Source: Oxyruncus cristatus (taxonomy: Eukaryota; Chordata; Aves; Passeriformes; Cotingidae). From it: a stretch of 64,000 nt of DNA. The notes beneath the pieces are model-generated. The model saw nothing but the letters and a program-made list of their open reading frames with translations. It did no database searches and was not told the origin of the DNA. Each line of letters begins with the position of its first letter. Within the stretch, counting starts at the first letter, position 1. The position numbers were made by a program, and so were the translations under genes. The stretch spans positions 1,994 through 65,993 of the forward strand of contig VXAY01001258.1 of NCBI GenBank assembly GCA_013399855.1. Reading direction: 5' to 3'. Shown piece by piece: positions 49,692 to 64,000 of the stretch.

Positions 49692-52600
49692 GTCATTTTA
49701 CTGGAGTCTTCACACTGACCTAAATATGTGAGCCTAAAAGCAAAGTTACTGCATTCAGTGAAGCTCAGTTGTGTTAGATATAAGTAAGCAATATGCTTTT
49801 TCTCATCTGCAAGGAACTTTGCATACCTGTGCTGCTGTGTAAATCCTGATGAACCAGAGCCACTCCTGTGCACACAGTATGAAATCCATCTCCTAATATG
49901 AACTGGTGAATAAATTTAAAATAGTGCTGGTGTGTTGAAGCAATCTAATTTGTTACTGCATTTCTTCAGAAGACAGAACTAGACAAGATTAATTTGCTGG
50001 GTTGATGGCTCCAAATTACTTGGGGTAGAGGGAACAAAACCTGTACTTGTCAAAAGACAGTTTGACAATTCATATTTCATAAGAGCCTAACAGAAATCAC
50101 AGCCGTGATTATTGTCTTTTTTGTACAATGAACTTTGAGTGAGACCTTGCCAAGACCACACTGAGCACTGCTTTACATGTTCAAACAGCTGGGAACAGTG
50201 ACATCTTTGGAACAGACCACCAGCACCACTCCTCACTGGCAAGCGCTTTATAGACACATTGAAGCACTAAACTATTCTTCAGGCAAATTAATTTACAAAT
50301 TATGTAACATTCCATTATCTGATATCCTGAACATTCCTGTTTTAGCAGACAAGTACTGCATGTTTCTAGAGTAGTCTAGCGTCTTAAATGTTAATAAAAT
50401 AGCATTGTGACAAAAGTCACAAACTCCACAGCTGCCTGTAGCTGAGACATTCATACTGATAACTAGCACTCTTTGCCCTCTCCAAGTAATTTTTTTCCAA
50501 AGACTCAGCAAACAATGTGAGCTCTTCTGCTCACACGAAGAGCAGAACAAGCAACAGATCGAAAACTCTTCTCTCTGTCCCAGCAGCTCTTATTCCCAGA
50601 GCAAATAGACCAGTAGAGGTGCAGGAATTGGACAGTTCCTTCTAATATAAGTACAGCAGCTGCTTTAGACTTCCTTGCAAATAATTCAGATGTCGTAACT
50701 TTCCCAATTTAAAAAATACTTGCACTGCCTAACTGTAACCAAGGCATTCACCTTCACAGACAAACCCAGTTAACCTCTTGTTTCATTAAAAATATAACCT
50801 TGGGTGGATTTAAGAGATTCTGTTTATCATAACTCCATAGAGAAGCCTGAGACTGTTCCTAATGGCAGAGATGAAATAACATATCAAAGAAAGAAAGCAA
50901 GAAAAGCTTTGATCAATAGGGAAATGGTTTTTATACACATCAGAACCAATTTAAAGAATTCTCTAGGATCAATTTAGATAGACAGAAATGCTTCTCAGCA
51001 TTTATTACCTGTGGAGGGAATATTGATCCCATCCATTGATTTCTCCTATGAATGTAGAGCAGCATCTGGTTTTGTTGTGTGGGGTTTTTTTTCTGAAGAT
51101 GCCCCCAAGTGGAAAGTATCAAGAAACTACTTATATTTTAAGGATTTACATTAATAGTTCAACCAATGTCATTACTCAGAACTTTTAAACTCTGTTCAAG
51201 AATAGTCAGAATGTAATTTAGCTTAGTTTTGGCCCATAATTGTTAGTCAATGGAATTTATTTTAAGAGATGGGTGTTTTTTGAACCTTACTTATGAAATG
51301 GTACTATTTCATTACACAATACATTGTATCAAACATATTTTCTTTCCTGTTCCCTTTTAAAAGTAATGTCTCTTCCTGATAAGGTTATAAATTGCACAGC
51401 CCTAATGGATTCCGTTCCCTCTGAATTAAGATCTTTTCTCATTATTGGAACTACAACCATTTGCATCATCATGAAGATCACTCAACCTCGAGTCTCCTAG
51501 GAACGGGACACCTCTCAGGGGAGGTGTAAAAGACAAAGAAAAAACAGTTCCTACCTTGAATAACCTGCAGTATAATGAAAAAACAACCAACCACAACAAG
51601 GAATACAGCAGATAGATCAAACCGGACAAGGCTACAGACCATTATAAACTTAAATAGCCATGATCACACTGCCTGCCCACAGTTACCTGTGTTATGGCAG
51701 CAGGAGAAGACTTGGATCTGGAGTTTTGCCCATGCACTGCACCACGCAGAGGTGCCAGGAACCCCCCTATACCAAACCTGTTGAGGTGCACAGAGCACAG
51801 CAGGAACAGCACGACTGTCCTGGTGCACCCCCAGCCTGGACACAGCATGTGGCTGTGGGACCTCCAGCTCCTGAGTTGGCATCCCCTGTGCTGGGGAGAA
51901 ATGTTACTGGGAGGGCTTGGATCCTTACCTGGGACATGGAAGGAAAGCACTGGGTTGCTTTACTGATATAGTTACTATTTCTCATATGCTACATTTTGCT
52001 TAGAAATGCACTTTTTGGACACTGCTCTAAGTCCTCCATTCTCAAATGTGAGTAAAACCTCCTAAATATTCCTCTCTTGGAGATCATGGTGATCCCCTCC
52101 TCCCTTTGCCTTCACACTATGTTTATTTAGATCTTTCATGGGAGAGGGCATAGAAGAATAGTCTTGAGCAGGTTGTAATTTACTTGCAGCAGTTCACTAA
52201 ATATTCTCAGTAATGGAGACCAAAAGGCAACCTGGGAAAGACAAAAGCAGTCCGAGAATCTGATGATACAGGTGTTTAATATCCCGGTACCAAAATAAAA
52301 TCCTTTTGTCATTCTCTCTAGTGACTTTAGAAATATTTGAATAGACCTAGATTTGGTGAAGTATATTAGGGAAAATGAGCTCATCTCAGTGTGCACTTAA
52401 ACTCGTGACTCAGCTTGTGTGTGTGAAGTCACTCAATTCAGTGCAATCACGTGCTTCAATGACGGCAGGATCAGGGCATCTAACACGAACAGGCAGAGCT
52501 CTTAAAGAGAAAGGCAGCGTTTTAGGCTGAGTAGGAACATAGAATTCAGGTTTTCTACACCCAAGTACTAGAAGAAGGTAATAACAGAAAAGTAAGTGCC

Positions 52601-55600
52601 GAGAAGTTTCTTGGACAAACTATTCAATAGACATTTACAAAGGTGGAAAGTGATTCCCCTGGAACACACAAAATCTCAAATTATCCAGGCAATGTGTTTA
52701 ACAGAAATTCCATTCACATCTTTAAAAATCTGCATGTAGAGATTCAGCCTGGATGATAAATGAGCATGCAGCAGGATGTGGCCTTACGCATTTCCTTCAG
52801 AAGGGTAAAGGTGTGGAGTAATGTTTGAGCAATGGAAAAAGAGCACTTCTCCTAAGTTCTTACTGTGTGGAAAATGTGACCTAGATGAAGGGGCATTATT
52901 CCTGGAGCTTAAACAGATGTCAGAACTCAACAAATCCTTTTGCAAGCAAGAAATCACCAGAAAGTTACTCAGAGCAAAGAAAGCATTTATCTGATAGAAG
53001 AAAATCCTTTATATAAAAAAACTTAAAGCCCTTTTATAAGGATTTCTAGACCCAGACCATTAGTGTGAAGCTCCCTTTCAGCTGGACTTGAGCTTGTTTA
53101 TATTACATTTCAGTAGGCCTTTTGGTAGCAGTTTGTATTTTTAAAATAGTTTCAAAACAAAGCAGAAAGTATTAAAGCAGAAACTTTTGGAGCAGAGTTT
53201 TCAAGATGTCAAAACCTTTCTGAATGTGTCAATGAAGCAAGCTTGAATATATTCAGAATATATTAAAAATAATATATTGGAAATAAAAAGGAAGCATCTT
53301 CTGTCTAGCACTGGATTTTTTTAATGAAAATTGTTACCAAAGAAGAATATATTCTGCATATAATAGGAAGGCATTTGTCAAGCATTCAGTTACCTACAAT
53401 ATCTGTATGTGGGCACACATGTAGGTCTATGTTTCCAAGTTAATCTACCTTCAATTAAAAAACAGATGAGGACCATGACATTCTGGCAGAAATCCTTGGA
53501 TTGCTACCAAGTGTGGGGCCTCAGTCCCACTGCGCTGTTCCGAAATCAAAAATCCCAAAAGGCAGCATTTGTTTTTTGCGTGCCCACTGAAAGGGAAGGT
53601 GGTGAGTGACTCTGCATCACTGGGGAGCTGCCTGGAGCCCAGCAGAGCAATCAACTTGTTGGGTGAGAAACTCCCGAGGTGACATCAGTAATGGTGTTGC
53701 TGTAGTTGTGCTTGTGCTGCCCAGGGCAACAACGTGACAAAAATGTCACATTTTAAGAAAGCAATGGAGTAAAAGAGTAAAGATCAGTATCACCTGATGG
53801 TCTTCAAAAAGGAATAAATCACCATAAAATTATCTGCAGAGGATGCCAAGCTGAAGCTCTGCTTGCAAGGAAACTTTCTGAATGACTTTTTATGTGATGG
53901 CAAATGCTCCAGAGCACGGTTAAGGTTCCCATTAAAATCTTGTTCTGAAGAACAAGTTTTTCTCTTCTGTTAAACTTACATATTGGAAGTAGCATATCAA
54001 GTGCTGTAGCACATGTAATATTATCTCCATAACACATTAGCTGTTTTCTTGGGTGTTTCAACAGCTCCACTTATGTTAAATAAAAATTTTCATTAAGAGA
54101 AATAAAACTTACTGATGGGATAACTTAGAAAAATTAAGTCACAGCAAAATTGCTGTCACCACAAATTGAAAATTATTCTAGTTTCTGCTACAAGTGAGGT
54201 CCCTGAATACTGATTTGGGTGCTTTCCTCTGAACTTCCTCCTTGACTGCAGCTGTATGTATTTTAGGCATCAGTATGTCTCATTTTTAAGAATTCAGTGA
54301 AGTTGAGCAGTGTATAAAGAGAAGAAAAATTCCAGGTATGCAGGAACATATCTCAGACTAATGGAAATACCATTTTAAAAGCACTCAGAGAACAGAAGAT
54401 AACCTTTGTACGAACACTCTGTTCCTTCTCCTTTCCCCACTCCCTACTTTCAGATGCCTGCAGTCATTCAGTTAAAGCCTCCCTGATCCTCCTTCCTCTC
54501 TCAAACGATAAGATGGATATGCTTGTGTTACAGAAGATGAGACCAGGATGTGAACAGTGATTTATTTTTCCCTTGGACAGCATATGCATCATCCTTTCCA
54601 TTAACTCCAAAAGAATGACCAGATGTGTAATCGCTTTTTGACAGGGAGTGGGATTCATCTCATCTAACCTTGCCATCCCACAGCGGAAGCTGAGCTGAGC
54701 AGTGAGTTCATCCAAGCTCCTTCTGCAGCTCCAAGTGAGAAAAACTGCCTTTCCAGGGGAACTCCCCAGCGCCTCTGAGACAGTGGTCACAGGAGATGGG
54801 CTCAGTGCTGACAGAGGGACCCTGCACAGCTCATTCGCTGTCAGCTGAGGCAGGGTGAGAAAAAGTCCTCCACAAAACTTGCGAATGGGCACCTCAAAGA
54901 AATTTTCAAAGGCAATTCCCTAATTTGCACTGCTGGCAGACATGTAAACCAGAGCTTCTGAAAATGTAACTAGGCACCTGCATCCATCTCCAGGTGCTTA
55001 AATACCACCAAAAGTCAGACTTACATAGGCAATGACCTCTATTAAACCCAGGTGTTAATCATTTGGTGCAGCCCTCATCCTGCAACAATCCATGATTTCA
55101 GTAGCATTTGATAGCAAAGCAGATCATGTGCATGGTCAACATTTTGTAACCCTATTAACTCTAAGATAATGGACTTGTCTCCATTATATTTCTAAGCTTA
55201 TTGAAATGGATTGTAATTAGCACTTTCTTTTCTTATACAAATCTCTTGACCCTCAGAGCCTGTTCCAACACCACTGCTAATAACCACTGCAGGTGATCAA
55301 AGCCAGAGATGGAGGTGGACACAGACAAAAGGGTTTGCCTACACAGACCTGGAAGCCAAACTTCAGTTTGCTTCCAGAGTTCAAGCAGGAGTCATAAAAA
55401 GTACTACTTCAGAGAAAAAACACTTTTGAGGAAAAGTAATATTTATTTTACTTTACCTCACAATGTTCTGCTTAATTGTTTTACCTCTGAACATGAGAGG
55501 TTTAGGTTTCGTGTCCTTATGAGCCCAGACCAGAGCAGAAGCTCTGGGTAAATGCCATGGATTCCTAATGCCTTTTGCATTAGGAGCAAAAGGCTTATCT

Positions 55601-56036
55601 TTCCTAGCAGACAAGATCAGGAAGCACTTCTGTTTTGTCCTTAAAGCTCTTTTGTTGTTATCATTATTATTTCAATCTTAGAGGGTGATCTAATGTAATG
55701 TGGATTCTGGTTTTTGTCAAGCCAAGTCCTTCGCCACGCAATGTTCCCTGGAGAGGGAGGCTGATGTGGGGCTGGTTAAAGCCCTGCTGAGGTAGCTGGG
55801 ACAGCTGGCTTGTGCTGTGTGTGCCTCCAGCTTAGCCCGAGGTTACCCTCCTGACTTTGCTGTGCCCCATCTACTGTAGCTGTCTGGGCATTTTCTATGG
55901 TGACTGGAAAGGGAGAAGTGGGATAAAACATGCCTTGCAGGTCCTCACTCTACATTCACTCCATGACTCCCGTGAACAAATTATCTCAGTTTTAGATAGT
56001 CAAATCTCAAACTTCAGCTCTCACAACTCTTAAGGT

Positions 56037-56065
56037 GTTTATTTATTTATTTATTTTTATTTTTG
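56037..56065 (+). repeat. (ATTT)n microsatellite
   Basis: Five near-perfect TTTA units followed by TTTTTATTTTTG within the SPAG16 intron. Confidence 0.8.
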
Positions 56066-56795
56066 TCTGTTTATAAACTTTCCAAGATAAAAAAATCAGA
56101 GGTTTTTAATCCTAATCAATGCAGCTTTCAGATGTTTCCTACACTATGGCAATAATTCAAGTGAAACAGAGCATTGCACAATGACTTTTATCTTTCTTCC
56201 ACATTACAACTAAATAGCATTTTCCCATGATAGTAAAAACAGACAGACACACGCACAGGAAGACTCTGAAAACAAAACAAGTAGAAAACTGGGCTTAATA
56301 AAATCTTCTCAAAGTAAAAGCTCAAAGAGGCTGCCTTTAACATGAGCATGTTATTGTCAACAGTGGCATCTCTGTTCAGCTTGTTTCCTTACCTAAGCAT
56401 TCCTATTACTGTCATTCCTTGGGTTGTCACATTCACTGCCTTGACAGCACAAACACTATGCTGTAAAATCTGTCAAAGAGGCCAGTTGATTTCCTACATC
56501 TTCTGACACTTGCAGGTCTTTAATATCAGGCTGTCAGAACACCTAAGAGAAAGGCAGGTGCTTGCCTGTTCAGGGCTGTTACTGTGCCTACCATCACACA
56601 TACTTTAATCATTAGCCTCATACTACTGTGAAATCCTGACTTTTATGCCCTTGGAGTCCCATGCTAGAAAATGCTGCTGGCATAAATCTATCGAAGAGGT
56701 TACCTGGCTCACTTACCCACGGAGTGCTATTTGTAAAATGAAGCCTTTATGTTTTACAAAGCTTATATAGTGTTTTTTAAACTTTCTTCTGTGAC

Positions 56796-56809
56796 TTTTT
56801 TTTTTTTTT
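56796..56809 (+). repeat. Poly-T run
   Basis: Fourteen T residues before GGAGAGAGGAG in the SPAG16 intron; simple repeat. Confidence 0.75.
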
Positions 56810-57849
56810 GGAGAGAGGAGCTGTAGTAGGTGTAACAATTACTCAGTGACAGGCGTAGGTGAAACTCAGCTGCTTAAAATAAACCTCTCTATGCCAGGAC
56901 CCTTTTGTCTCTAGGTGTACTCATGGAGCAGATGAGCTCAGTGGGCAGTAAGTTTTCTTTAATACAAAACTTCTTTGATTCACTATTAAAATGAAACTGA
57001 GAGAAGAAGAACAAGAGTAAATCAGACCAGAACAGTCCCTGCTCTTTAAATGCCCACGTTCTCACAGGGAGGAGAGCATCTGAAATCCTGCTCCTGCTTT
57101 GCTGTTGTCCTCCATTGAGAGTGAACAAACTAGTTCCTGGGCCAATAGTTATCCTGGAATTGGCATTTTTGAATCTCTCCTGTTCTAACATTACACTTGG
57201 ATAGAAAAAAAAATAATTCAAAGCTGTTAGAAAAGATTTTATAGCCCTCAGATCAGGGTGCTGTCCTGAGATATGGCAGTCTCTGCTACTTCTAACAGTC
57301 AAATGGATCATACAGCGTGACACGGTGCCACAGAAGCTACATGGTCTATGGCTTCAGGAAGCCCCTTTCCAAGAACAAAGAGTGTAATAAGTAAAGAACA
57401 TAATTCCAGGTGGTATGACTCAGGTAAGCCACCAGAAACCACAGGTGGATGTTTATGTAGCTTTAAGTAACTGTATTGATGCTCCAAGAGTTTCTGGTCA
57501 CAGAGAAGAGGACAAAAAATTAGGTCTTTAGTGCTTTAATTGCCAAAGAACATTTGCTGCAGGAGCCTAATAACTTTTATATGCACGAATCCATGAACAC
57601 CCTGCAAGTGCATTAGCAGAGAATCAACAGAGCTGTGGCTGAGGCAGAGGTAGGATGAGTTTGGAGATCAGTTCCAATAACAGTCTTGCTCCCTGCCAGC
57701 ACAGTTCAGTTCATCTCCCCACGTCTCAGCTCCCCATTGCAATAGAAACCCACATCACTGCTTTGTTCAGCTCATCTCCTTAGGCCAGCCACGTGGGAAC
57801 TCTTACAGCTTGTCCAGGGGAGGCTCTGGGCGTTATTAAAAAATCATAA

Positions 57850-57905
57850 ATCATCATGGAATGGTTTGGGTTGGAAGGGACCTTTAAGATCACCTAGTTC
57901 CTGCT
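57850..57905 (-). mobile_element. CR1 LINE minimal 3' fragment
   Basis: Only about 55 bases of the CR1 3' terminus remain: GGAATGGTTTGGGTTGGAAG, then GGACCTTTAAGATCACCTAG. Preceding bases ATAAATCATCATG resemble decayed terminal octamers. It lies in the SPAG16 intron. Confidence 0.88.
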
Positions 57906-59493
57906 GTAAGTCATCAGCAGGTCTGGCTCTGTGTGCACATCAACTGAACCCAGGAGGTGACGCAGGGTCACCACCTGGGGCTGCCCCTCCTCCTGCTGCC
58001 AAAGTGCTCGCCCCTGTCCCCAGGTGAAGGCTGGACATGGCGAGGGAATGTGGCCTGGCTGCCAGTGCTCCCTGAAAGGAATGCTGTGTCTGTCACAAGG
58101 GCACTTATGACACTGAACGTCTGGATAGCATCCAATAAAAATCTATGGGGAGGTAATGGGACATAGCTGCAGAGTGTTGAAAAGGAATCCTGAGTTAATA
58201 TAGCTCTGATGGTTCCAGGTATACACAAAATATCTTGTAATACTACAGCTAAGTGATAGTTAAATAAACAACAGAGGTAATGGTGGGATACATTAGAGGC
58301 TTTGCAGATTTATGGTACTTTGAAGGCAGCTCTTTGCAGAGCTCCCTGCCAAGGTTTTCAGCGGGGTTAACGCTCTTGACTCTTGTGCTTTAAGTGTCTG
58401 AAATATATGAATTGTTTTTCACTCGCTGTCCTGGACTGACTGGTACATTGCTGCCTTTATTCACAGCCAGAAAATATTTTTAATTCTTTATGGATTATTC
58501 ATCCCTTGCCTGAGAAGCCAGCATAGGTCAGATCTGACCGAGTTTGTTTCAGACCCTGCAGACCGGCTGCTCTTTCAAGCCTAAGTCCATGATGAGTAAC
58601 AGTTTCCAAAATTAAAATGCCCTACTAGACCCAAGTAGTTTCTCACATATGAGATTAAGATATAAACTGTCTCCTGAACTGTGTTCCGTTTCCTTGAACT
58701 TGCCATTTGCAATACTACTGATTGCTTAGAGATGTTGGTTGCTCTTTCCTGTGCTCAGAGCCAGTTACAGACAAAAATTATGGAGGCAGGGCTTTTTAAG
58801 GCCAATCCATCCCTTTCCTAGGGCTGCATAAACATGGGTAGTTTAAATTATTTTCATTTAAATCCAAGTTTCCAAAGCAACCCTGTCAAATAGAGGCATC
58901 CACCTTTCATTTGCTGGATGACTTCAGCTAATATTTAGGCTGTCATGGTGCCCAAAAGAGGGAAGACTGCAGTCTCCTCCACCATTGTATTATCTTTTCT
59001 CATTGCTTTTATATTTTGGCAAACCCGCAGTGATAGGAGGTAATTCTAGCTTGTAAGATCTGAGAAGAATTGAATGCAAATCCCAATACATATCTTTCAT
59101 ATCTAAATATGTAATTTTCTGCAACCTTCCTGTCTCCTCCTGGTTTACTCAAAGAAGCTCGTGAATACCTCACTGTTCTCCCTTTCTTTGGAAACGTACC
59201 ATGTTCCCTAATAGCTGTTTTCCTTCTCCAGCAATAATTTTCCTTCTTCTTGTACTGAAGGTCTACCTGCACATTTGTTCTCAGCCTATGCTGGTTCTTC
59301 TACATCCTCTTCGTCTTCTACATCAGTCCAGTTCTTTGCTCCACACTCCTTATTCTTCATTTTGCCACCTATGCCTAAAGTGGTCCCGTTGCAAGCCACG
59401 GTTTCCAAGTTCCCCCCCATCCTTCAGGGACCCAGCCCCACACAAAACCTGTTCTTTTCCTGTCACATTTCCAACTTGAACCATTGGTTTGCC

Positions 59494-59510
59494 TTTTTTT
59501 TTTTTTTTTT
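59494..59510 (+). repeat. Poly-T run
   Basis: Seventeen T residues before GTGAGTCACA; simple repeat, poly-A on the gene strand. Confidence 0.75.
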
Positions 59511-60269
59511 GTGAGTCACATATTCTTCCGATAACTTCTAAATAAACCCTTTGTCATTTAGCTTTCTAACGAGCATATCAATGCAACCAAGCTCCTGTAA
59601 CTCATGGGTTACTAAATCACCTAAATGACTGTTCTGAGAGGACAAAAAAATGATGGTACAGAAAACCACTTACAAATTCCATTCCTCCATGCAAATTTTA
59701 AATGCTTTCTGTATTATTCTTAATTAGGAAGTTGCTTATTAATACAGTACTGACATAGTCCCACGAGGAATTATAGGAATTAACCTGAGCTATTACAATG
59801 CACAATTTTCACTGTTAGAACACAAGTCTTACTCTTGCAGTGTCTGTTTTGGGCCAGCACAGACCCAGTACCTGCCCAAGAAAAGCTCTGGCTATACAGG
59901 GTTATCAGCCACCTCTCCCCAGAGAAACCTCAGCCTTTGTCTTTCTCCTTATTTATACACAAAGCCTCCAAACATTCCTCTCGGGTAAACAACGAGGGAT
60001 GATCTTAGGGCAGAATCCCAGGATCTTGATTTATGTAGAAGGAGGCTGTGGGTCAAGTTGGGTTCCTCCACACTGGGAAAACTTTTGAAGCCTTCCGAGT
60101 AAAAGCTGCGAACCGATGTAGCTCCATTAAATTACATTTAAGTGAGGCTCACATCTGGTTCTAGATTTTTCTCAAAAGTTTGAGATCTCAGGATTGAGGT
60201 TCTGATTGCAGCACTAACTGAAAGGGAAAACCAGGTTCCACTTTCATATCCAAACACTCTCTCTCTAAA

Positions 60270-60372
60270 TACGTTCCATATAAATATGTATATTTTTACA
60301 TTTGTATATTTATTTGTATTATTTACATTTATTTGTGAGGTTTGTGTATTTACATTTATATATATATATATG
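60270..60372 (+). repeat. AT-rich imperfect repeat
   Basis: Repeating words like ACATTTRTATATTTATTTG, ending in a (TA) run at about 60,356-60,371. Tyr/Ile-rich frames over it on both strands arise from the repeat. Confidence 0.7.
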
Positions 60373-63300
60373 TTTGATTCAGATTCAGCTTCTGATTTCC
60401 TTATGCAGTATTGATACATTTGCCATGAAGTTGGTTTGGTTTCACAAGAGCTTTAGCAGCATCACCAAAGCAACCATGCCAGGCTGCATAAATGGAATTT
60501 CAACAAGTACTTCTGAACAGAACCTCTTCCCAAAATTGTTTTTCTGTAATTGAAAAATGTCTTTCAAATGGAACCACTTAGCATAGCTCTGAACTGTATC
60601 CAGGATGGTCATAAACTGCTGCTCACAGGCTAAGGGCCAGGATTTTAACTTCAGATATAAATGCAGTAGCAGATGCAAATACTGCTAACACTGAAATTGG
60701 GCTGATGAGCTCAGTTTTAAAGGCTTTGTGTCTTTGTTCTCATTTCTGCTTGTAAAATCAAGGAGGGTGATGAAAGCAGAGCTCAGATTAAATATTCTTT
60801 GTGAAACCTCATCATGAAAACTCTCTCCAACCCAGGCTTCTGGTCTGCCTCAGTCTTATCATAATCCAAAGAGCTTGTAAATACAACTCGGGCTTTCACT
60901 ATGACTTAGGGCACGGAAGTCTCACCTTCTGCTGAAAGCTGCTGTGACGAGCCATCCAGCCCTCAGTTCTCTGTCTGGATAACACCCCTGGTGCACTAAG
61001 AACTGCCCCAATGCCATTGCACAAGCGATGCCTTCTCGGAAGGTTTCTGTATTTACTGCAGCTGTTCCTGAGCTAGTATGTCTGGGACAATAAGGATGAG
61101 AATTCCAGCAGACAGATGATTATGACTAGAAATAATTTGATATTATCTGTTTCTCTATCCCTGCTGGTGGAATATTTTGTTTCTTACAAATCTAGTTTTG
61201 TCTCACAATAAATCATGGGTAAATTACTGATTAAATCGGAGTCTTAAAGACATGACTAGTAATAACTAGTATGAGAAAATCATTTAACTCTTAGAATCTA
61301 CTGATTAACATATAATTCATGCGATTCTTTAAATTAAACTGTATTTCTAACAATAAAAAGATAATCTTCTAATCCACTGTATTAAAAAGCAATTATGGCA
61401 AGAGTGCATTAACTACGAATCCATTGCACATCCCAGAGATACAACAGATCCAGGACTCTATTAGAACACACTCATGGAGGTGACTGAACAACTGGGGAGG
61501 GCATCAGTTAATCCCCTTAATTATTTAATGCAACAGGATTTAATTTGCTAATGAAATTCAGGAAGTTGTGGGATCCTGGGAACATGCTGGCTCATGCACA
61601 CCCACCACAGCGCTCGCTGTCCTGCCCAGGCTCCTCCCTTGGTTTGCAGACTGTGGTGCTGAAGTGGTTGTGTGCAGCAGCAATGCTGAGAAGGGCTTTC
61701 CAGGAATCTTTTTAGTGGACTTTAGAAACTGAGATGCATGAGGAAGAAACAGCATCTGTAATCAAGCACAACGCCACAAAGCTGCCACAGACATCTCTGG
61801 CCCATATGAGTTACACTGATGCTTTTAGGGCAATCTGGAATCCTTAAGTCTAAAGTTTTAGACAAAAGTCCGGAATCCTCTCCAAATTAAAGAAATTGAG
61901 AAGAATGAAAAGAGAAGCCCACACAGACAGAACTCCATTGTTTTGGATGCTAAAGAGAGATTCTGCTTAAAAATTAAAATCACATTTCCCCTTAATACTG
62001 AATATCAATAATTCAAATACTTAAGTCAGCAAAAATGGTTGTGTTCATGCACATCCGATACTCAAGAAGTCAATGGCACATTCAGGATTAGAACCTGAGT
62101 CTGTTTCTCAGAACATCTGCTTTTGAAATTCTCTTTGTGCTACATGGATCAGTTCCCATCACTCCGGCTGCCTCAATAGGATGTGCGGAGAAAGACTTTA
62201 ATTCCACTGAAAGGCCCAGGTACATTACAAATCATTAGCACCCTCCACTGCCTGTATATGCAATTCATATACCTATTTGTCTTCTGCACAACTGTATTCC
62301 AATCTTAATTTCATTAGTAAATTGTACTGTATTTGGATTATTATTAAAGGAAAATGAATACAATTATATATGGCAAAGATGAAAATCTTGCCAAAGAAGA
62401 AGTATAATTCCCTTGTTGAGGGTATTGTACTCACTGTCTCTCCAAGTGTATTATGAATCAACACGTGCTCAATTGAAGTTCTTCACCTGTATCTCAGGTA
62501 AAACAATGTCCCCTTTTTGCTATCTTCAAGCTGCAGGCTTTAGGTAGTCTGAAAACAGATTATGGCTCCAGTGGCTTTATATGATTTATTGATATTAGCT
62601 GTATCTTGCTCATCCACCCTATGGAAAGAGAGAAGCTTCCCTATATCAAAGTCATATTTATCTGGAGAGTTGATTTTTCATTGTTTAAAAACCTGGCCTA
62701 AGTTTGAAATATGACAATAGTTAAAAGAAATTCAGTCTGAGTAGAGATTTGTTCATGTGTACTAACGATTGTTCCTTAAACTTGAGCTCACTATGATTTT
62801 ATAGCAAGGGCAAGCATAGAAACCTGAAACCATTTCAAATTAACCTGGTTTTGTCTGGACTTGTTCTTTCACTTGTGAAGGAAAAAAATACGGGGCATAG
62901 TAAAAAAAATAAACCTTGGTTAAGTCATTTGAGGCTACCTGGGAGCTGGGCTGCAAACAGTAACAAGAGTGGCCAGGATGTGATGGGAGAAATCCCACAC
63001 TGGATAAAAACAGGAGCCATTCTCTTGGTGGATGCCCCACAGCATTGTGGCTACAGAAACTGTTGACACCAAATAATGTGAAAAAGAATTAAGCAAATAC
63101 ACAAAAAAAAGAGAAAGAGTAGTCTATAATAAGCATTTGATTTGGGTTCAGATGAGATGGGACAGCAATTAGAGGTAGCTGTGAGGCACAGAGTACTGCA
63201 GAGGGGGGTGCAGCCAACAGGAGTGGCTGGCTGGATGTAGGAGAAAGGCAACACAAGGAAAGTCATCCCAGAAGACATCTATGTACAGGTGTGTTCAGAG

Positions 63301-64000
63301 ACTGCTGGTTCTGCCAGAATTCAAAGCTAGTACAGAGGTTTTGGTTCCAGCAGCAAAGATGAACAAGTGATAGCTCTTCACACAGCTGGAATGTGTCACA
63401 GGGCAAGAAAGAAGAAAGGTAGAAGAAAGATCCAAAATGACAATCATCCGGAATCACCCAGGGGGCTGGGAGGCTGGAAATCCTCCAGAGATGATGGATA
63501 ATTCCCACTGCCTGAGATTTCTGGAGTGGAATGAGAAACTGCTTTTCTGCTGAGAGATACTAGGCATTAGAAAAGCAGCTAAGCAGAATCAGAAGAGAGG
63601 GAGGAGAAAAGGCTTCCCAGGTAAGCACAATACCCTGAGATGAACCATGAATGGTTTGCCATATGTTCTTGCAATCACTCCACCATTCAGCATTCCCATT
63701 TCCCCCCCCATCTACTCTGCGATTTCAAGACAAAACAAAGCTAAGATAATGTTGTGAGCATACCCAGCCTGCTTACAGAACAAAGGTTTTCTCATCCTCT
63801 TTGTACGTGGCTGAACTCAATGAGCTGCATTTCCACTGCCCAGTTTGTACAGTCTGGGGTCAACCTGAATGTTTTTAAGTAAGAGTTACTCATTTAGCAG
63901 GAACAGGGTGGCTGGCTGAACTGGCTGAACCATTCAGGCAAATTCCCTGCACTATCAAAGCTTTTGCTTCTTATATGCTTATGCAGCTTATCTGTTACTC

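Larger units (their letters stand above)
45621..64000 (-). other. SPAG16: SPAG16 last intron (part)
   Basis: About 18.4 kb upstream of the SPAG16 terminal exon shows no other recognisable exon. I looked on the minus strand for the preceding WD40 blade (GH...WDF-type residues followed by a phase-1 donor) and did not see one. SPAG16 is known for very large introns, so one unbroken intron is the simplest reading. Contents are mostly AT-rich unique sequence, a T/G tract near 49.4 kb, poly-A/T runs, an ATTT microsatellite near 56.0 kb, one CR1 fragment at 57.85 kb and an AT-rich block near 60.3 kb. Open frames of 60-144 codons here show no domain, no codon bias and no homology that I recognise. 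A short exon could have been missed. Confidence 0.6.

Noticed and set aside
56889..57323. 144-codon minus-strand frame in the SPAG16 intron
   Set aside because: No WD40 or other domain, no suitable splice sites in frame, and a poly-Phe patch from a homopolymer.

Overview
The window reads as avian nuclear DNA. It carries six 5'-truncated fragments that match the 3' end of the bird/reptile LINE CR1. It is mostly intron, and its two recognisable genes sit in a tail-to-head order I recall from other amniotes. Six-frame reading frames are almost all chance frames or shadows. The bird order cannot be named from this sequence alone.

Both genes are on the minus strand, so transcription runs right to left. 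Right part (45,448-64,000): the terminal coding exon of SPAG16, an axonemal WD40 protein of the cilium central apparatus, with its stop, a short 3'UTR and an AATAAA signal near 45,325. About 18 kb of intron lies upstream of it. Middle (42-45.4 kb): GC- and CpG-rich DNA between the SPAG16 tail and the VWC2L head. It holds a degenerate GC-rich minisatellite, G-rich tracts that could form quadruplexes, and a consensus splice donor at 44,053 that may end a non-coding first exon of VWC2L. Left and centre (1-41.9 kb): VWC2L (brorin-like), a secreted protein with two VWC domains. Its signal-peptide/VWC1 exon (41,467-41,856) and a VWC2 exon (24,525-24,654) are intact and joined in phase 0. The last coding exon (about 48 residues in the family) was not found and probably lies beyond the left edge.

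The introns hold the CR1 fragments, microsatellites, several perfect hairpins and palindromes, an isolated intronic CpG-rich block (about 13,290-13,790) with three bZIP-type sites, a possible LTR remnant near 40.2 kb, and AT-rich blocks that look like conserved non-coding elements. No tRNA, rRNA, CRISPR array or bacterial-type system was seen. The features most worth a second look are the SPAG16 terminal exon with G or C at every third codon position, the in-frame upstream ORF in the VWC2L leader, and the intronic CpG block.
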